The notes below the pieces were generated by a model, which saw nothing but the letters and a program-made list of their open reading frames with translations, ran no database searches and was not told the DNA's origin. DNA of 64,000 bases, taken from IMG/VR virus record IMGVR_UViG_3300009081_000009, positions 1-64,000 of that record; one strand, 5' to 3'. Shown piece by piece: positions 41,578-50,899 of this stretch. This stretch comes from a virus. Both the position numbers and the translations under genes were made by a program. Position 1 is the stretch's first letter; each line of letters begins with the position of its first letter.

Positions 41578-42480
41578 ATGGAACTCATTGCACTAGGAAC
41601 CGGAAACTCCAGAACTAAGAAAAACTGGCAATCAAACTTTCTATTTAGACAGAATCAAAAAACCATGGCTCTTGACTTTGGTACATATGCGCCTCTTGCT
41701 CTCGAAGAGAATCATATGACTACATTGGATTTAGATGCTATCTATATTAGTCACCTACATGCAGATCATACAGGTGGTCTTGAAGAATTGCTATTTGATA
41801 CATACTTTAATCCAAAAGCAAAACGACCTACATTATATTGCCAAGGTGAATATATTCGTGACTCCGAATCAAATACAATTATAAAAAGTGGATTAGTATC
41901 TGATTTATGGGATCATACTCTATCAGGTGGTGCAATTGGGTTAGAAGGAAAGATAGCAACGTTAGATACATATTTTGATGTGCGTGCTGTAAAGGATAAC
42001 TCATCTTTCATATGGGAAGGTGTTAAATTCGATATTGTCCAAACTATACATATTTGTGCGAAATATAGAATTGAAAATAGTTTTGGTCTTATGTGGAATG
42101 ATCCAGATACAAAGGAACGCATATACATAACAACCGATACACAATTCTGTCCAGTTAATGCAGCAATGGCGTATTTAAGAGAAGCTGATATTATTTATCA
42201 CGACTGCGAAACTACGCCATTTAAGAGTGGCGTTCATGCCCATTATAGCGAATTGGTAACATTACCAGCAGAAATAAAAGCTAAGATGTGGTTATATCAT
42301 TTTGATGATAGTATTATCATGAACTGGGATGTAATGAATGAAAAGGCTAAAAATGATGGATTCCTTGGATTCGTTCCAACGGGTGCTGTATTTGATCTTC
42401 ATTACAATAAATACAGTGTTGGTATGATTGGTAAGCAATCACATCATAATGAATACATGAAGACTCGAAATGCAGCATAA
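41578..42480 (+). CDS. Metallo-beta-lactamase-fold phosphodiesterase
   Basis: 300 residues with the MBL metal site HLHADH at residues 59-64, further ligands near His160 (IVQTIHICA), Asp189 (ITTDTQF) and a late His (WLYHFDD). The start MELIALGTGN is typical of RNase Z/cyclic-phosphodiesterase-type members. Phage MBL proteins of this group include Apyc1, which degrades cyclic nucleotides of Pycsar defence, and others process RNA. Which one applies cannot be told by eye. It has an AAGGATAT ribosome site and a CTATATT promoter box, and overlaps the SLOG gene by 11 nt. Confidence 0.75.
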   Translation: MELIALGTGNSRTKKNWQSNFLFRQNQKTMALDFGTYAPLALEENHMTTLDLDAIYISHLHADHTGGLEELLFDTYFNPKAKRPTLYCQGEYIRDSESNTIIKSGLVSDLWDHTLSGGAIGLEGKIATLDTYFDVRAVKDNSSFIWEGVKFDIVQTIHICAKYRIENSFGLMWNDPDTKERIYITTDTQFCPVNAAMAYLREADIIYHDCETTPFKSGVHAHYSELVTLPAEIKAKMWLYHFDDSIIMNWDVMNEKAKNDGFLGFVPTGAVFDLHYNKYSVGMIGKQSHHNEYMKTRNAA

Positions 42481-42955
42481 GATATATGCAGGAATAGGAT
42501 CTAGGGAAACCCCTAGATCCATTTTAGATATAATGACATCATGTGCATCTAGATTGGAAGCATTAAATTATACATTACGCAGTGGGCATGCTATTGGAGC
42601 AGACACTGCATTTGAATGTAATGTTCATAAAAAAGAAATTTTTATAGCAGATGATGCAACTTCGGATTCGATTGAATTAGCTTCTCATTTTCATGGATAT
42701 TGGGATAAATGTTCGTCATATGCTAAAAAGTTACATGGGCGAAATTCAATGATTCTATTAGGTAAGAATCTGGATACTCCAGTTAGGTTCGTTATATGTT
42801 GGACTAAAGATGGCAAAGATACTGGTGGTACTGGATTAGGAATACGAATAGCAGAAGCCTATAAAATTCCTGTATTCAATCTATATAATTATGATACAAA
42901 GATACGATTATTAGAATTTATTGGTATGAAATCATCTGATATCGATGTATTATGA
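42470..42955 (+). CDS. SLOG superfamily nucleotide-binding protein
   Basis: 161 residues with the SLOG/Rossmann-like pattern: YAGIGSRETP (residues 6-15), RSGHAIGADTAFE (38-50) and DTGGTGLGIRIAE (118-130), similar to DprA-like and nucleotide-sensing family members. SLOG proteins bind nucleotide-derived ligands and are often part of conflict systems. Translation is coupled to the MBL gene by overlap, suggesting a joint role. No transmembrane region. Confidence 0.75.
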   Translation: MQHKIYAGIGSRETPRSILDIMTSCASRLEALNYTLRSGHAIGADTAFECNVHKKEIFIADDATSDSIELASHFHGYWDKCSSYAKKLHGRNSMILLGKNLDTPVRFVICWTKDGKDTGGTGLGIRIAEAYKIPVFNLYNYDTKIRLLEFIGMKSSDIDVL

Positions 42956-42957
42956 AC

Positions 42958-42963
42958 TATATT
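42958..42963 (+). promoter_or_regulatory. TATATT box for leaderless dnaJ mRNA
   Basis: TATATT six bases before the DnaJ ATG, overlapping the end of the SLOG gene. Confidence 0.5.
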
Positions 42964-42969
42964 TAAAAC

Positions 42970-43956
42970 ATGTCCGTAAATTACTACCAAATCCTTGAAA
43001 TTTCTCAAAATGCATCTGAAAGTGATATAAAAATATCATTTAAGAAATTAGCAGTTAAATACCATCCAGATAAACATAGCGGATTTGAGGATAAATTTAA
43101 AGAAATTAATGAGGCATACTCAACATTATCAGATCCTATTAAACGAAAGGAATATGATACTAAATTATCATTTTCATCTCAATTTAAGCGATGGGGTGCT
43201 GCGTTTGGAAAGCCAACTACAGCAACTAATTTTTCTCAGACGGCAAAGAAAGAAGCCCCTAAAGGTACTGATATACATGTATTTGCTGATGTTACATTAG
43301 ATGATTGTATACATGGTGCAAAAAAGATTATTACGGTAGAGTATGGATCGAGATGTCCATTATGTGATGGAACTGGTGCAAAAACACGAAAAAAATGTAC
43401 TGTATGTAAAGGCATCGGAATGGTAAAGAAAATTATTGATGGAGAAATTAAACCAGCACCTTGTACTAGCTGTAATAATTCAGGATTAATAATCGATGAT
43501 GTGTGTTTACATTGTAAAGGAACTGGATTAACTAAATCGAGTCGAGATATTGAGATAACAATTTCGAAAGGAATGAAAGATGGGGATGAAATCACTATAA
43601 AAGGAAGCGGTAATGCTGGATTTAATGGTGGTGCTTATGGTGATGTTAAGATATTTATTAATGAACTGCCTCATAAAGAATATACTCGTCATGGCAATGA
43701 TTTAAACATGAAATACGAAGTTTCTCCTATTGATCTTATACTGGGTAAAGAAATAATTGTAAATACTCCATATGGAATTGTAAATACAACTATCCCAATG
43801 GGAACACAGGTAAATTCTAGAATTAGAATTAAAGGTAAAGGAATATTGGATGGTGATTTATATGTTGGGTTTAACACTATAATACCAACTAATATTTCGG
43901 ATGATGAGATTGAATTATATAAAGAACTGAGAAAAATGGAATTTTCAAACCTATAA
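42970..43956 (+). CDS. dnaJ: DnaJ-type (class A) Hsp40 co-chaperone
   Basis: 328 residues with the whole class A architecture: J-domain residues 1-65 with HPD at 32-34, a linker (short of the usual long Gly/Phe region), four CxxC zinc-finger repeats between about residues 127 and 190 (CPLCDGTG, CTVCKGIG, CTSCNNSG, CLHCKGTG), and the C-terminal substrate-binding domain. It would recruit and stimulate host DnaK for folding phage proteins or for replication or assembly, as host DnaJ does for lambda. Complete DnaJ proteins are rare in phages, so acquisition from a host is likely. The Gly/Phe linker is replaced by a Lys/Ala/Phe-rich stretch. Confidence 0.9.
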   Translation: MSVNYYQILEISQNASESDIKISFKKLAVKYHPDKHSGFEDKFKEINEAYSTLSDPIKRKEYDTKLSFSSQFKRWGAAFGKPTTATNFSQTAKKEAPKGTDIHVFADVTLDDCIHGAKKIITVEYGSRCPLCDGTGAKTRKKCTVCKGIGMVKKIIDGEIKPAPCTSCNNSGLIIDDVCLHCKGTGLTKSSRDIEITISKGMKDGDEITIKGSGNAGFNGGAYGDVKIFINELPHKEYTRHGNDLNMKYEVSPIDLILGKEIIVNTPYGIVNTTIPMGTQVNSRIRIKGKGILDGDLYVGFNTIIPTNISDDEIELYKELRKMEFSNL

Positions 43957-43995
43957 TAAATTATATTTAGATTATAAATTAAGGAATTAATAATT

Positions 43996-44334
43996 ATGAA
44001 CGAAGTTACTAAATCGCTCACGCTTGAAGATCGTTACAGACTTAGCATGTATAGCCGTAAGTTGCCATGTACTCTTAGATTACGATTGGTTATAAATGAT
44101 TTTTTGAGTCAGATTGAGATTACGTCTGATGAGATGAAAAAATTTGAAGTATCAATTGATCCGACTACTATGGCATTCAACTGCAATGATTCGGAATATA
44201 CAGTAGATTATACTGGATTTCCTCAAGATATTATCATTGCTATGACTAGATATGTATCATTATTGGATACGGAAAAAAATGCTGATAATGTACTGTTACA
44301 GAAAACATTGTTAACATTCAAGAAAATAATATAA
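43996..44334 (+). CDS. Uncharacterised protein
   Basis: 112 residues, mixed alpha/beta, with no motif recognised. AAGGA lies about 9 nt before the ATG and a TATATTTA box further upstream. It is followed after one base by the next ORF, so the two are one unit. Confidence 0.55.
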   Translation: MNEVTKSLTLEDRYRLSMYSRKLPCTLRLRLVINDFLSQIEITSDEMKKFEVSIDPTTMAFNCNDSEYTVDYTGFPQDIIIAMTRYVSLLDTEKNADNVLLQKTLLTFKKII

Positions 44335-44335
44335 T

Positions 44336-45352
44336 ATGAAGCATAATAATTCAGTAGTGAGAATTTATAATTTTGATTTGGATGAATGCATTAGTGAATT
44401 CAAAAATTCATTTAATGATATAACCAAATCAAAGAATTCACAAGGAATTCATACATTCCTATTTTCATCATATAATGATCAGAAAGTCACTACTGAATTA
44501 GTATATTGTTCTATATATGAAAAAACCGTCATATTTTATGTTAGTCAAGCAGCTATCCAATTAAATATTGGATATAGAAAGGCTGAACCTACTGATGGAG
44601 ATGAATCAGAAGATAATATGGAAGAACCTGAATTTGAAATATTAGGTGGTGAAGTTCTTCCTATTGGTGGCAATACATTTGATTTAATGGCAAATGAAGC
44701 TAAATCGGATGTTTATTATATAGGACGATATAATAAAAATACCAATATTATGGAATTAAGTCGGAATTTAATATCATCAAACATGTATGAATTAAATTCT
44801 CTTAGACTTAGTGACGAATTACGTCTATCAATTCTGAATCATACTCATCCAGATGTATCACATATAGGAACCCATGTGATAGATGGGAATTATTATGATA
44901 TATACACTATTCCGGTTAATAGTTCACTAAAAATAAATCAAATAGACGGTATTGGTGATGATGATAATAATAGAGATGTCGAATTAATGATTGTCAATAG
45001 TCATCCTGATATTTTATATCTAGGTGATTGTTGTAATATGAACGGCTTTTTTTATAGTATGTATACACTAAATAAGTCAGAAGAATTGAATAATGCAATG
45101 AATTTGATAGAAAATGAGCTAATTGATACTAATAATTTGATTATTGATGATAGTGAATTAGTTGATACATCGATTGACTTTTTTAATGATAGAATAAATC
45201 AGTATAAGAGTGATATTAATATAGCAATTGAAAAAGAAGAACCACCTATGAATATAGATGAAAATCCATTCGCTAATGGCTTTTTTGATAATATGAATGG
45301 GGATAAGAGACAAACTAAACCACTAAATGCACCTCGTAGACTAGGTGAATAA
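44336..45352 (+). CDS. Uncharacterised protein with internal repeat
   Basis: 338 residues. A segment of about 40 residues recurs (NHTHPDVSHIGTHVIDGNYYDIYTI and NSHPDILYLGDC then NMNGFFYSMYTL), suggesting an internal duplication. The C-terminal 100 residues are acidic and Asn-rich. No catalytic motif and no membrane helix. It is the last gene before the terminator and the baseplate gene. Confidence 0.55.
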   Translation: MKHNNSVVRIYNFDLDECISEFKNSFNDITKSKNSQGIHTFLFSSYNDQKVTTELVYCSIYEKTVIFYVSQAAIQLNIGYRKAEPTDGDESEDNMEEPEFEILGGEVLPIGGNTFDLMANEAKSDVYYIGRYNKNTNIMELSRNLISSNMYELNSLRLSDELRLSILNHTHPDVSHIGTHVIDGNYYDIYTIPVNSSLKINQIDGIGDDDNNRDVELMIVNSHPDILYLGDCCNMNGFFYSMYTLNKSEELNNAMNLIENELIDTNNLIIDDSELVDTSIDFFNDRINQYKSDINIAIEKEEPPMNIDENPFANGFFDNMNGDKRQTKPLNAPRRLGE

Positions 45353-45377
45353 CCGAAAATCTAGATAAAAAAGAAAG

Positions 45378-45416
45378 AAACCCATTAAATAATAAAAATT
45401 TTAATGGGTTTTTTAT
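45378..45416 (+). terminator. Intrinsic terminator before the baseplate gene
   Basis: AACCCATTAAA and TTTAATGGGTT pair around an AT-rich loop, followed by T6, closing the accessory operon. Confidence 0.85.
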
Positions 45417-45425
45417 TATAAACTA
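45417..45425 (+). promoter_or_regulatory. Late promoter TATAAACTA of the 1490-aa gene
   Basis: Late box 24 nt upstream of ATG 45449, directly after the terminator; no clear ribosome site follows. Confidence 0.6.
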
Positions 45426-45448
45426 TTGAAAACTCACTGAATTTACAT

Positions 45449-48400
45449 ATGGCATTACAATTAAGATTACATGAAGGCAGTCACCAGACGCATGATACAG
45501 AAATCGATCTATATAGGATCTGGTTTGGATTGTATCGTGTTGATTCTGGTACATATTACTTACCCGATTATAGAATTCGTGGATTTTTTAACTGTCATTA
45601 TGGATTATCCGCAATTTCAAGTAATACTGGGTATATCGTAAATAATATACAGCAAACCCAAGGTGTAAATATATCAGTTGTTCCGGGTTATGATGACTGG
45701 TGTAGTGATATTAGACCACCTCGAATAGATAGTAATAAATTTAATACTGAAGTTCAATTTTATTTCCCAAATGGGACTTTAAATGGAACATCTCCAACCG
45801 CTAATCAAGGTGGATTTGATTTAATGGGAGCCATAGGTGGTGGTATTCGATTGGGTAGATATCATGATGTTCAAGAATCATACTCATATCTAAATGCATC
45901 AACTAATGACATAACAAATCCAATGAATTGGATTATGGAACATAGAGATAATACAAAAACTAAATCAATATTATCTATTTCGTCTGTGGGAACATTAGTT
46001 ACTGTAACTACAACCACGTCTCATGGGTATTCAGATGGAGATGCCATTAGAGTAACTGGATTTGGTAATGGATCTCAACGATTATTTGGTAATGCAGGAG
46101 AACGCTATAGTGGTACATTTAAAATAACGGTAACAGGATCTAATACATTCACATATAGAACAAAACATGTAGTAATAGCAGGTACATATAATAATACAGG
46201 AACCTGTGAATTCTGGAACGTTCATGTTTGTGAAGCTCGAATAAGTTCTATACAGGGTAATGGTACTGGCACCATCTCAGTGACAACAACTGACAATCAT
46301 AATTTACAAGCAGATGATATAATTTCTATATCAGGAACCACTAACTATAACGGAACCCAATTAAAAGTATTAACTAGTACATCTACTAGCTATACCTGTA
46401 GTATGCCATCAAATACCAGTAATACATTAGAAACTACTGGATTAACATCATTCTCAACTCGTCCTCCATCGGCAGCAATTCCAGTCAATTATGTTAGTGG
46501 ATACGAACCAAAACAAATGACGGATCACACTACAATAACAGAATTAATATATGCAAATAAAGATACCTATATTGCGGTAGGTGATACTAATGGTCATGGT
46601 GGTTCAACTTCTCTGAATGTTATACAAAACGGTTCTCAGATATCAAAGGCATTATTTAATTTCCCCGTTGATAATGTCGCATTGGCTGATTTATTATTTG
46701 CTGAAATATGTACATATTATAATGGTGGTAGTGATGGAACTGCTCAAATGTCATTATATCAGATGACAACTGATACATGGAATGATTACGATGCATATAA
46801 TACATTAAATCCATTAATTGCGTCTCCATTGGATCAAGTTGGATTTTATCAATTTACTAATGTAGGATCTGGTGAGAATAATACTTATACTAAATTTACA
46901 GTTTCTACTGAGAAAGTATATAATTGGTTAACAGCCGTTCAGTATCCATCAGTTGCATTAGTAAAAACAGCGGTAAATTCAGGTATAACCAACGAATATC
47001 TTAGTTCGGAAGTGGTTGAATACAAACCATATATGGTTATTAGTTCTGGTGTTATATCAGATACAACTAAGCCTACATTAACATTAACCGATACTTTCAT
47101 GTATCTTCCTTGTAATAATATTCAAGGTAATGGAACCGGAAAAGTAACCATCACCACTATAGATGCACATCTATTACAAGCAGGTGATGTAATTCATTTA
47201 TATAACACAACTAATTATGATGCCATTTCTGCAACAGTATTAGGTGGAACTGACGCACCTTCGACATATCAATTTAAAATAAATATAGCAGGAAATACAA
47301 GTACTGCAATAGATATTGCTGGTATTGTTCAACGCACAGGAACGATAAAGATTTCGGCTATTGGGTATGATGATACTGAAATATCTAGTGATTCGGCTGA
47401 TATACAAATAAGAAAGGGATCTTCATTAACAGATATTTCCGAGTATAACGTGATTAAATCATCAGATGGTAGATCTGTAACATTTGATTTCAATTTACTG
47501 GGTATTGATGATGGTTTTTTTGATGTATCTGTTAAAGATAAAGTTGGTAATAAAAGTATAGTTCCATTCCAACCACCTATCATAATGAATTATACAAACT
47601 CATTAAATTCATCCTATGAAGTAGTTAAATCAGGTCATGATATAACAGTGAGTGGATTTAATGTGGATTATTATACTAGTGGATTTAATGCAATCATTGG
47701 TGATTCTGCATTATCTGGTGGTATAGTTTCTGGTGGTACTAATATCACTGTCAATAATTTTAATACAGTAGACAATACATTTACTATTCAGATACCTAGC
47801 AATCTACAAGCTGAATATGCAATTGGTTCTATTGATACGATAGCTGATACTATTACCGTATTAAATGCAGCTCTAAAAATTGGTGATGTGATGTCATTCA
47901 ATTCACTTGGTAATTTTATACAACCACCTCTCAAGGTTGGATTATTATATTTTGTAAAAACTGTAACTCAGGTTGGAACTGATTCTGTAATAACATTATC
48001 AAATAATGTTTTATTGACGGATACCATAAATTTAACAACTGCTGCTTATACTGTTAATATGGTAGCATATAATACAGTTACTCCATTATATGTCATACGT
48101 GATGGATTTAATTCGTATAGTTATTTCAATAGATTATATGTTAGATTGGATGAATATGCACCAAAGATATATATTGAACCTATAATTGGCGTTAATGATG
48201 TAATAAATGTAACAATAAGTGATGCATTTCCTGTTGATCAGAGTACTGTTAATTTTATCAATGGAACGATAAATGGTTCTATTGTTGATGTTAATGGAGA
48301 TGGTCGTGTATTAATATATCCAATAAAAATAACGGCTGCTGGTACTTTTACCGTTCAGGCTGATGATATTATAGGTAATAGTGCATATGCTGATGCATAC

Positions 48401-49921
48401 GTACAGTCACTAATCACACCATTTATAGAAATAACAGGTCATACAATAAATTCAGCAACTTCGGCTGTTATTCATGTTAAAGTAACCGATGGTGATATAT
48501 CACCTATAGTAGCTCCAGATAATGCATCTCGTGGTGTATTCGTAGAAGGTAGTGTTGCTAACAGTACCTATGGAACCATTACCAATTTAGTATCAACCTC
48601 TACTGGTATCACCTTTGATGTTAATGTAAATGGGTTGGGTGATGGTATAATGAAGATATATGCACATGATAATGTTGATGATGTTGATAGCATAATACCT
48701 CCAGTACTTACATCGGTCTCCCCTAATTGTATTAAGGCTGGTGTATATTCTGAAATAACAGGTATTAATTTAAGTCCAGTTGGATATATTCGAACATTTC
48801 TTAATAATAAAATAAGCATATATGAAGCAACCGCAAGTAATATATATCTAAGTGCTATAATTTTAAGTGGTATTTCTGATGGAAATTTACCATTCATTTT
48901 ATCATTAACTAATTCTTCTACATTATTAAGTAATTCCATAGTAAAAACATCAGATAATACATCACCTACTATAAATATAATAGGACTTCCCGTAACAGAA
49001 ACCATTCAGGGTGAGGTATATACCGATCTCGGTGCAACAGCATCAGATACAGTATCTGGTGACGTTACTGATAGCATAATAACCACTGGTGTAGTTGATA
49101 CTACGACATTGGGTAGTTATACTATTACATATACAGCAACTGATGATTGTGGTAATTCAGCAAGTTCAAGTCGAACCGTGAATGTAGTAACTGGATGTCC
49201 TATATACATCTCAGTGTCTCCAAATGTTGGATATGCTGGTGATTTAGTAACTATCACAGCAACGGTAGGACTATTCAATCCAACTGCATTGAGTAACGTG
49301 GTTATGTTTAATGATAAGATTGCTCAAGTGATATCAGGAGATAGAGAACAACTATTAGTTATGATTCCAGAAGGTGCGACAACCGGATATGTTCAAGTGG
49401 AAACTGGGTCTACTAATACAGGATATGAAAGATGTTCATTGAGTAATATTGTTAATTTTACTGTATTATATGACGATCAGACATTTACAACAACTAAATC
49501 CATACTTTCTATATTCAATAGAGGATCTAGTGCCAATGCTATTTATAATAGAGATTTGTCATATTCTGGATTTAGTGAAGTTACTGATGAAAATAGTATG
49601 ATCCAGAATTTATATACAATATTATTGACCAGATTAGGAGAAAGATTTTTTAATAGTAGATTTGGGTCTACTATAGAGGGAAGACTATTTAGTCCTATAA
49701 ATGACTATGATACATTTGAGGCCGATGTAATGAAGGAAATTGATACGTTAATAAAACGTTATGAACCACGTATTATTCTAATAAAGGATCAGTCATTTGT
49801 TGTATTTGATTCTGATTATAATAGTGCTCAAGTTGTCTTATTAATTAGAGTTCCTAGTGGTAATATAAAAACTGTATCATTAACATTTAAAAGTACTCGA
49901 AATGGGGAATCTAACATATGA
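45449..49921 (+). CDS. Giant baseplate protein: Ig-like/TIG/DNRLRE domains fused to a gp25 domain
   Basis: 1490 residues. Residues about 170-340 carry two GNGTG...HNLQADD-type modules and a third near 555. Residues about 362-525 resemble a DNRLRE domain (DTYIAVGDTNGHGG...KALFNFPVD). About 1085-1170 and 1250-1330 are TIG/IPT-like; about 1171-1248 is a DUF5011/HYR Ig-like domain (DLGATASDTVSGDVTD, YTITYTATDDCGN). The last 105 residues are a GPW/gp25 baseplate-wedge domain (LTRLGERFFNSRFG, LIKRYEPRI). The start is unusual in lacking a ribosome site. The C-terminus would dock to the baseplate and the rest would project as an adhesin, merging a wedge and a fibre function in one chain. Confidence 0.75.
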   Translation: MALQLRLHEGSHQTHDTEIDLYRIWFGLYRVDSGTYYLPDYRIRGFFNCHYGLSAISSNTGYIVNNIQQTQGVNISVVPGYDDWCSDIRPPRIDSNKFNTEVQFYFPNGTLNGTSPTANQGGFDLMGAIGGGIRLGRYHDVQESYSYLNASTNDITNPMNWIMEHRDNTKTKSILSISSVGTLVTVTTTTSHGYSDGDAIRVTGFGNGSQRLFGNAGERYSGTFKITVTGSNTFTYRTKHVVIAGTYNNTGTCEFWNVHVCEARISSIQGNGTGTISVTTTDNHNLQADDIISISGTTNYNGTQLKVLTSTSTSYTCSMPSNTSNTLETTGLTSFSTRPPSAAIPVNYVSGYEPKQMTDHTTITELIYANKDTYIAVGDTNGHGGSTSLNVIQNGSQISKALFNFPVDNVALADLLFAEICTYYNGGSDGTAQMSLYQMTTDTWNDYDAYNTLNPLIASPLDQVGFYQFTNVGSGENNTYTKFTVSTEKVYNWLTAVQYPSVALVKTAVNSGITNEYLSSEVVEYKPYMVISSGVISDTTKPTLTLTDTFMYLPCNNIQGNGTGKVTITTIDAHLLQAGDVIHLYNTTNYDAISATVLGGTDAPSTYQFKINIAGNTSTAIDIAGIVQRTGTIKISAIGYDDTEISSDSADIQIRKGSSLTDISEYNVIKSSDGRSVTFDFNLLGIDDGFFDVSVKDKVGNKSIVPFQPPIIMNYTNSLNSSYEVVKSGHDITVSGFNVDYYTSGFNAIIGDSALSGGIVSGGTNITVNNFNTVDNTFTIQIPSNLQAEYAIGSIDTIADTITVLNAALKIGDVMSFNSLGNFIQPPLKVGLLYFVKTVTQVGTDSVITLSNNVLLTDTINLTTAAYTVNMVAYNTVTPLYVIRDGFNSYSYFNRLYVRLDEYAPKIYIEPIIGVNDVINVTISDAFPVDQSTVNFINGTINGSIVDVNGDGRVLIYPIKITAAGTFTVQADDIIGNSAYADAYVQSLITPFIEITGHTINSATSAVIHVKVTDGDISPIVAPDNASRGVFVEGSVANSTYGTITNLVSTSTGITFDVNVNGLGDGIMKIYAHDNVDDVDSIIPPVLTSVSPNCIKAGVYSEITGINLSPVGYIRTFLNNKISIYEATASNIYLSAIILSGISDGNLPFILSLTNSSTLLSNSIVKTSDNTSPTINIIGLPVTETIQGEVYTDLGATASDTVSGDVTDSIITTGVVDTTTLGSYTITYTATDDCGNSASSSRTVNVVTGCPIYISVSPNVGYAGDLVTITATVGLFNPTALSNVVMFNDKIAQVISGDREQLLVMIPEGATTGYVQVETGSTNTGYERCSLSNIVNFTVLYDDQTFTTTKSILSIFNRGSSANAIYNRDLSYSGFSEVTDENSMIQNLYTILLTRLGERFFNSRFGSTIEGRLFSPINDYDTFEADVMKEIDTLIKRYEPRIILIKDQSFVVFDSDYNSAQVVLLIRVPSGNIKTVSLTFKSTRNGESNI

Positions 49922-50832
49922 TAGTTCAACGAATTGATAGTAATACTCAGATCATATATACAAATGATCGAATATCAGATGCAAAAAGTATAGCATCTGA
50001 GCTTGGATATGTAAAAAAAGATGGTGAATACTATAAGACACTAGAATATATGCAAAATACATCCTATTATCCAAAAGGATCATCTCATTCAATTGATTCA
50101 AGTAAATTTGTATATAAGGGTGTATCTACTTATATCATTAATAAGACATATTCCTTTATGATTAATAAAGAAAATCCTCAGTTATTAGTTGATAATTTAA
50201 ATAAATTTGGATCAACCTTTATTATGAAAACTGGTAGTAACCAATTTGAAGGTGATGTTTCATTAGATGCTAGTCGAAATATAAAATTTAGTGATGGTTC
50301 CACCATATCATTAGATGCATCAACTAAATCAGATACAACTAATTTAGATAATTTTATTCATCGTATGTCCATGGATAATGGTAGAATGTTATATCCTGTA
50401 TTAAAAAGATTTATTAATACAGTATTTATGTTTAATGGACATAAATCAATGTTAACTGGATATATCAAATTACGTGATTATTTATATATGATAAAAACTC
50501 CATCAACAGGATTATTTAATGCTGTAAAAGGCACAAATGCAAAATATTCATTAAATATAAATTCCAGTTCTGCTCGTATGTCAGTGGTTGATGTAAATAA
50601 TGGAATTCCTATAATTGAATTATTGATTGATGGAACAATTACTCTAAATACGCAAACTGGTAAATTTGATCCATTCATTTTATTTACAACAAAACCAATT
50701 TCAATGAAAAATCAACAGATGCCTTTTAAGACAGTTCAATATAAGGGAGTAACTATTTTTATAACTCCATTATTATTTAGTAATATAGAAACATTAAGTA
50801 CTCTTAGAGGTGGAATTAATTTATTATCTTAA
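49918..50832 (+). CDS. Baseplate- or fibre-associated structural protein
   Basis: 304 residues overlapping the giant baseplate gene by four bases (ATGA), hence coupled to it. Ser/Asn/Ile-rich and beta-type, no cysteines clustered, no signal peptide. Position directly behind a gp25 domain is where T4-like phages may encode further wedge genes, but no specific match (for instance gp53) can be seen by eye. Confidence 0.6.
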   Translation: MIVQRIDSNTQIIYTNDRISDAKSIASELGYVKKDGEYYKTLEYMQNTSYYPKGSSHSIDSSKFVYKGVSTYIINKTYSFMINKENPQLLVDNLNKFGSTFIMKTGSNQFEGDVSLDASRNIKFSDGSTISLDASTKSDTTNLDNFIHRMSMDNGRMLYPVLKRFINTVFMFNGHKSMLTGYIKLRDYLYMIKTPSTGLFNAVKGTNAKYSLNINSSSARMSVVDVNNGIPIIELLIDGTITLNTQTGKFDPFILFTTKPISMKNQQMPFKTVQYKGVTIFITPLLFSNIETLSTLRGGINLLS

Positions 50833-50899
50833 TAAATATAAGGTAATCGATATTCAAATAAATTATTTTATAGCTATATAAATAAAAGGAATGTATTAT

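Noticed and set aside
40473-45352. A mobile element or prophage insertion carrying the accessory genes
   Set aside because: No integrase, transposase, terminal inverted repeats or att-like duplications were seen; base composition and promoters match the rest.
50877-50884. TATAAATA before uvsX as a late promoter
   Set aside because: Its predicted transcript start would fall at or after the ribosome site of the uvsX start, and uvsX is expected to be early.
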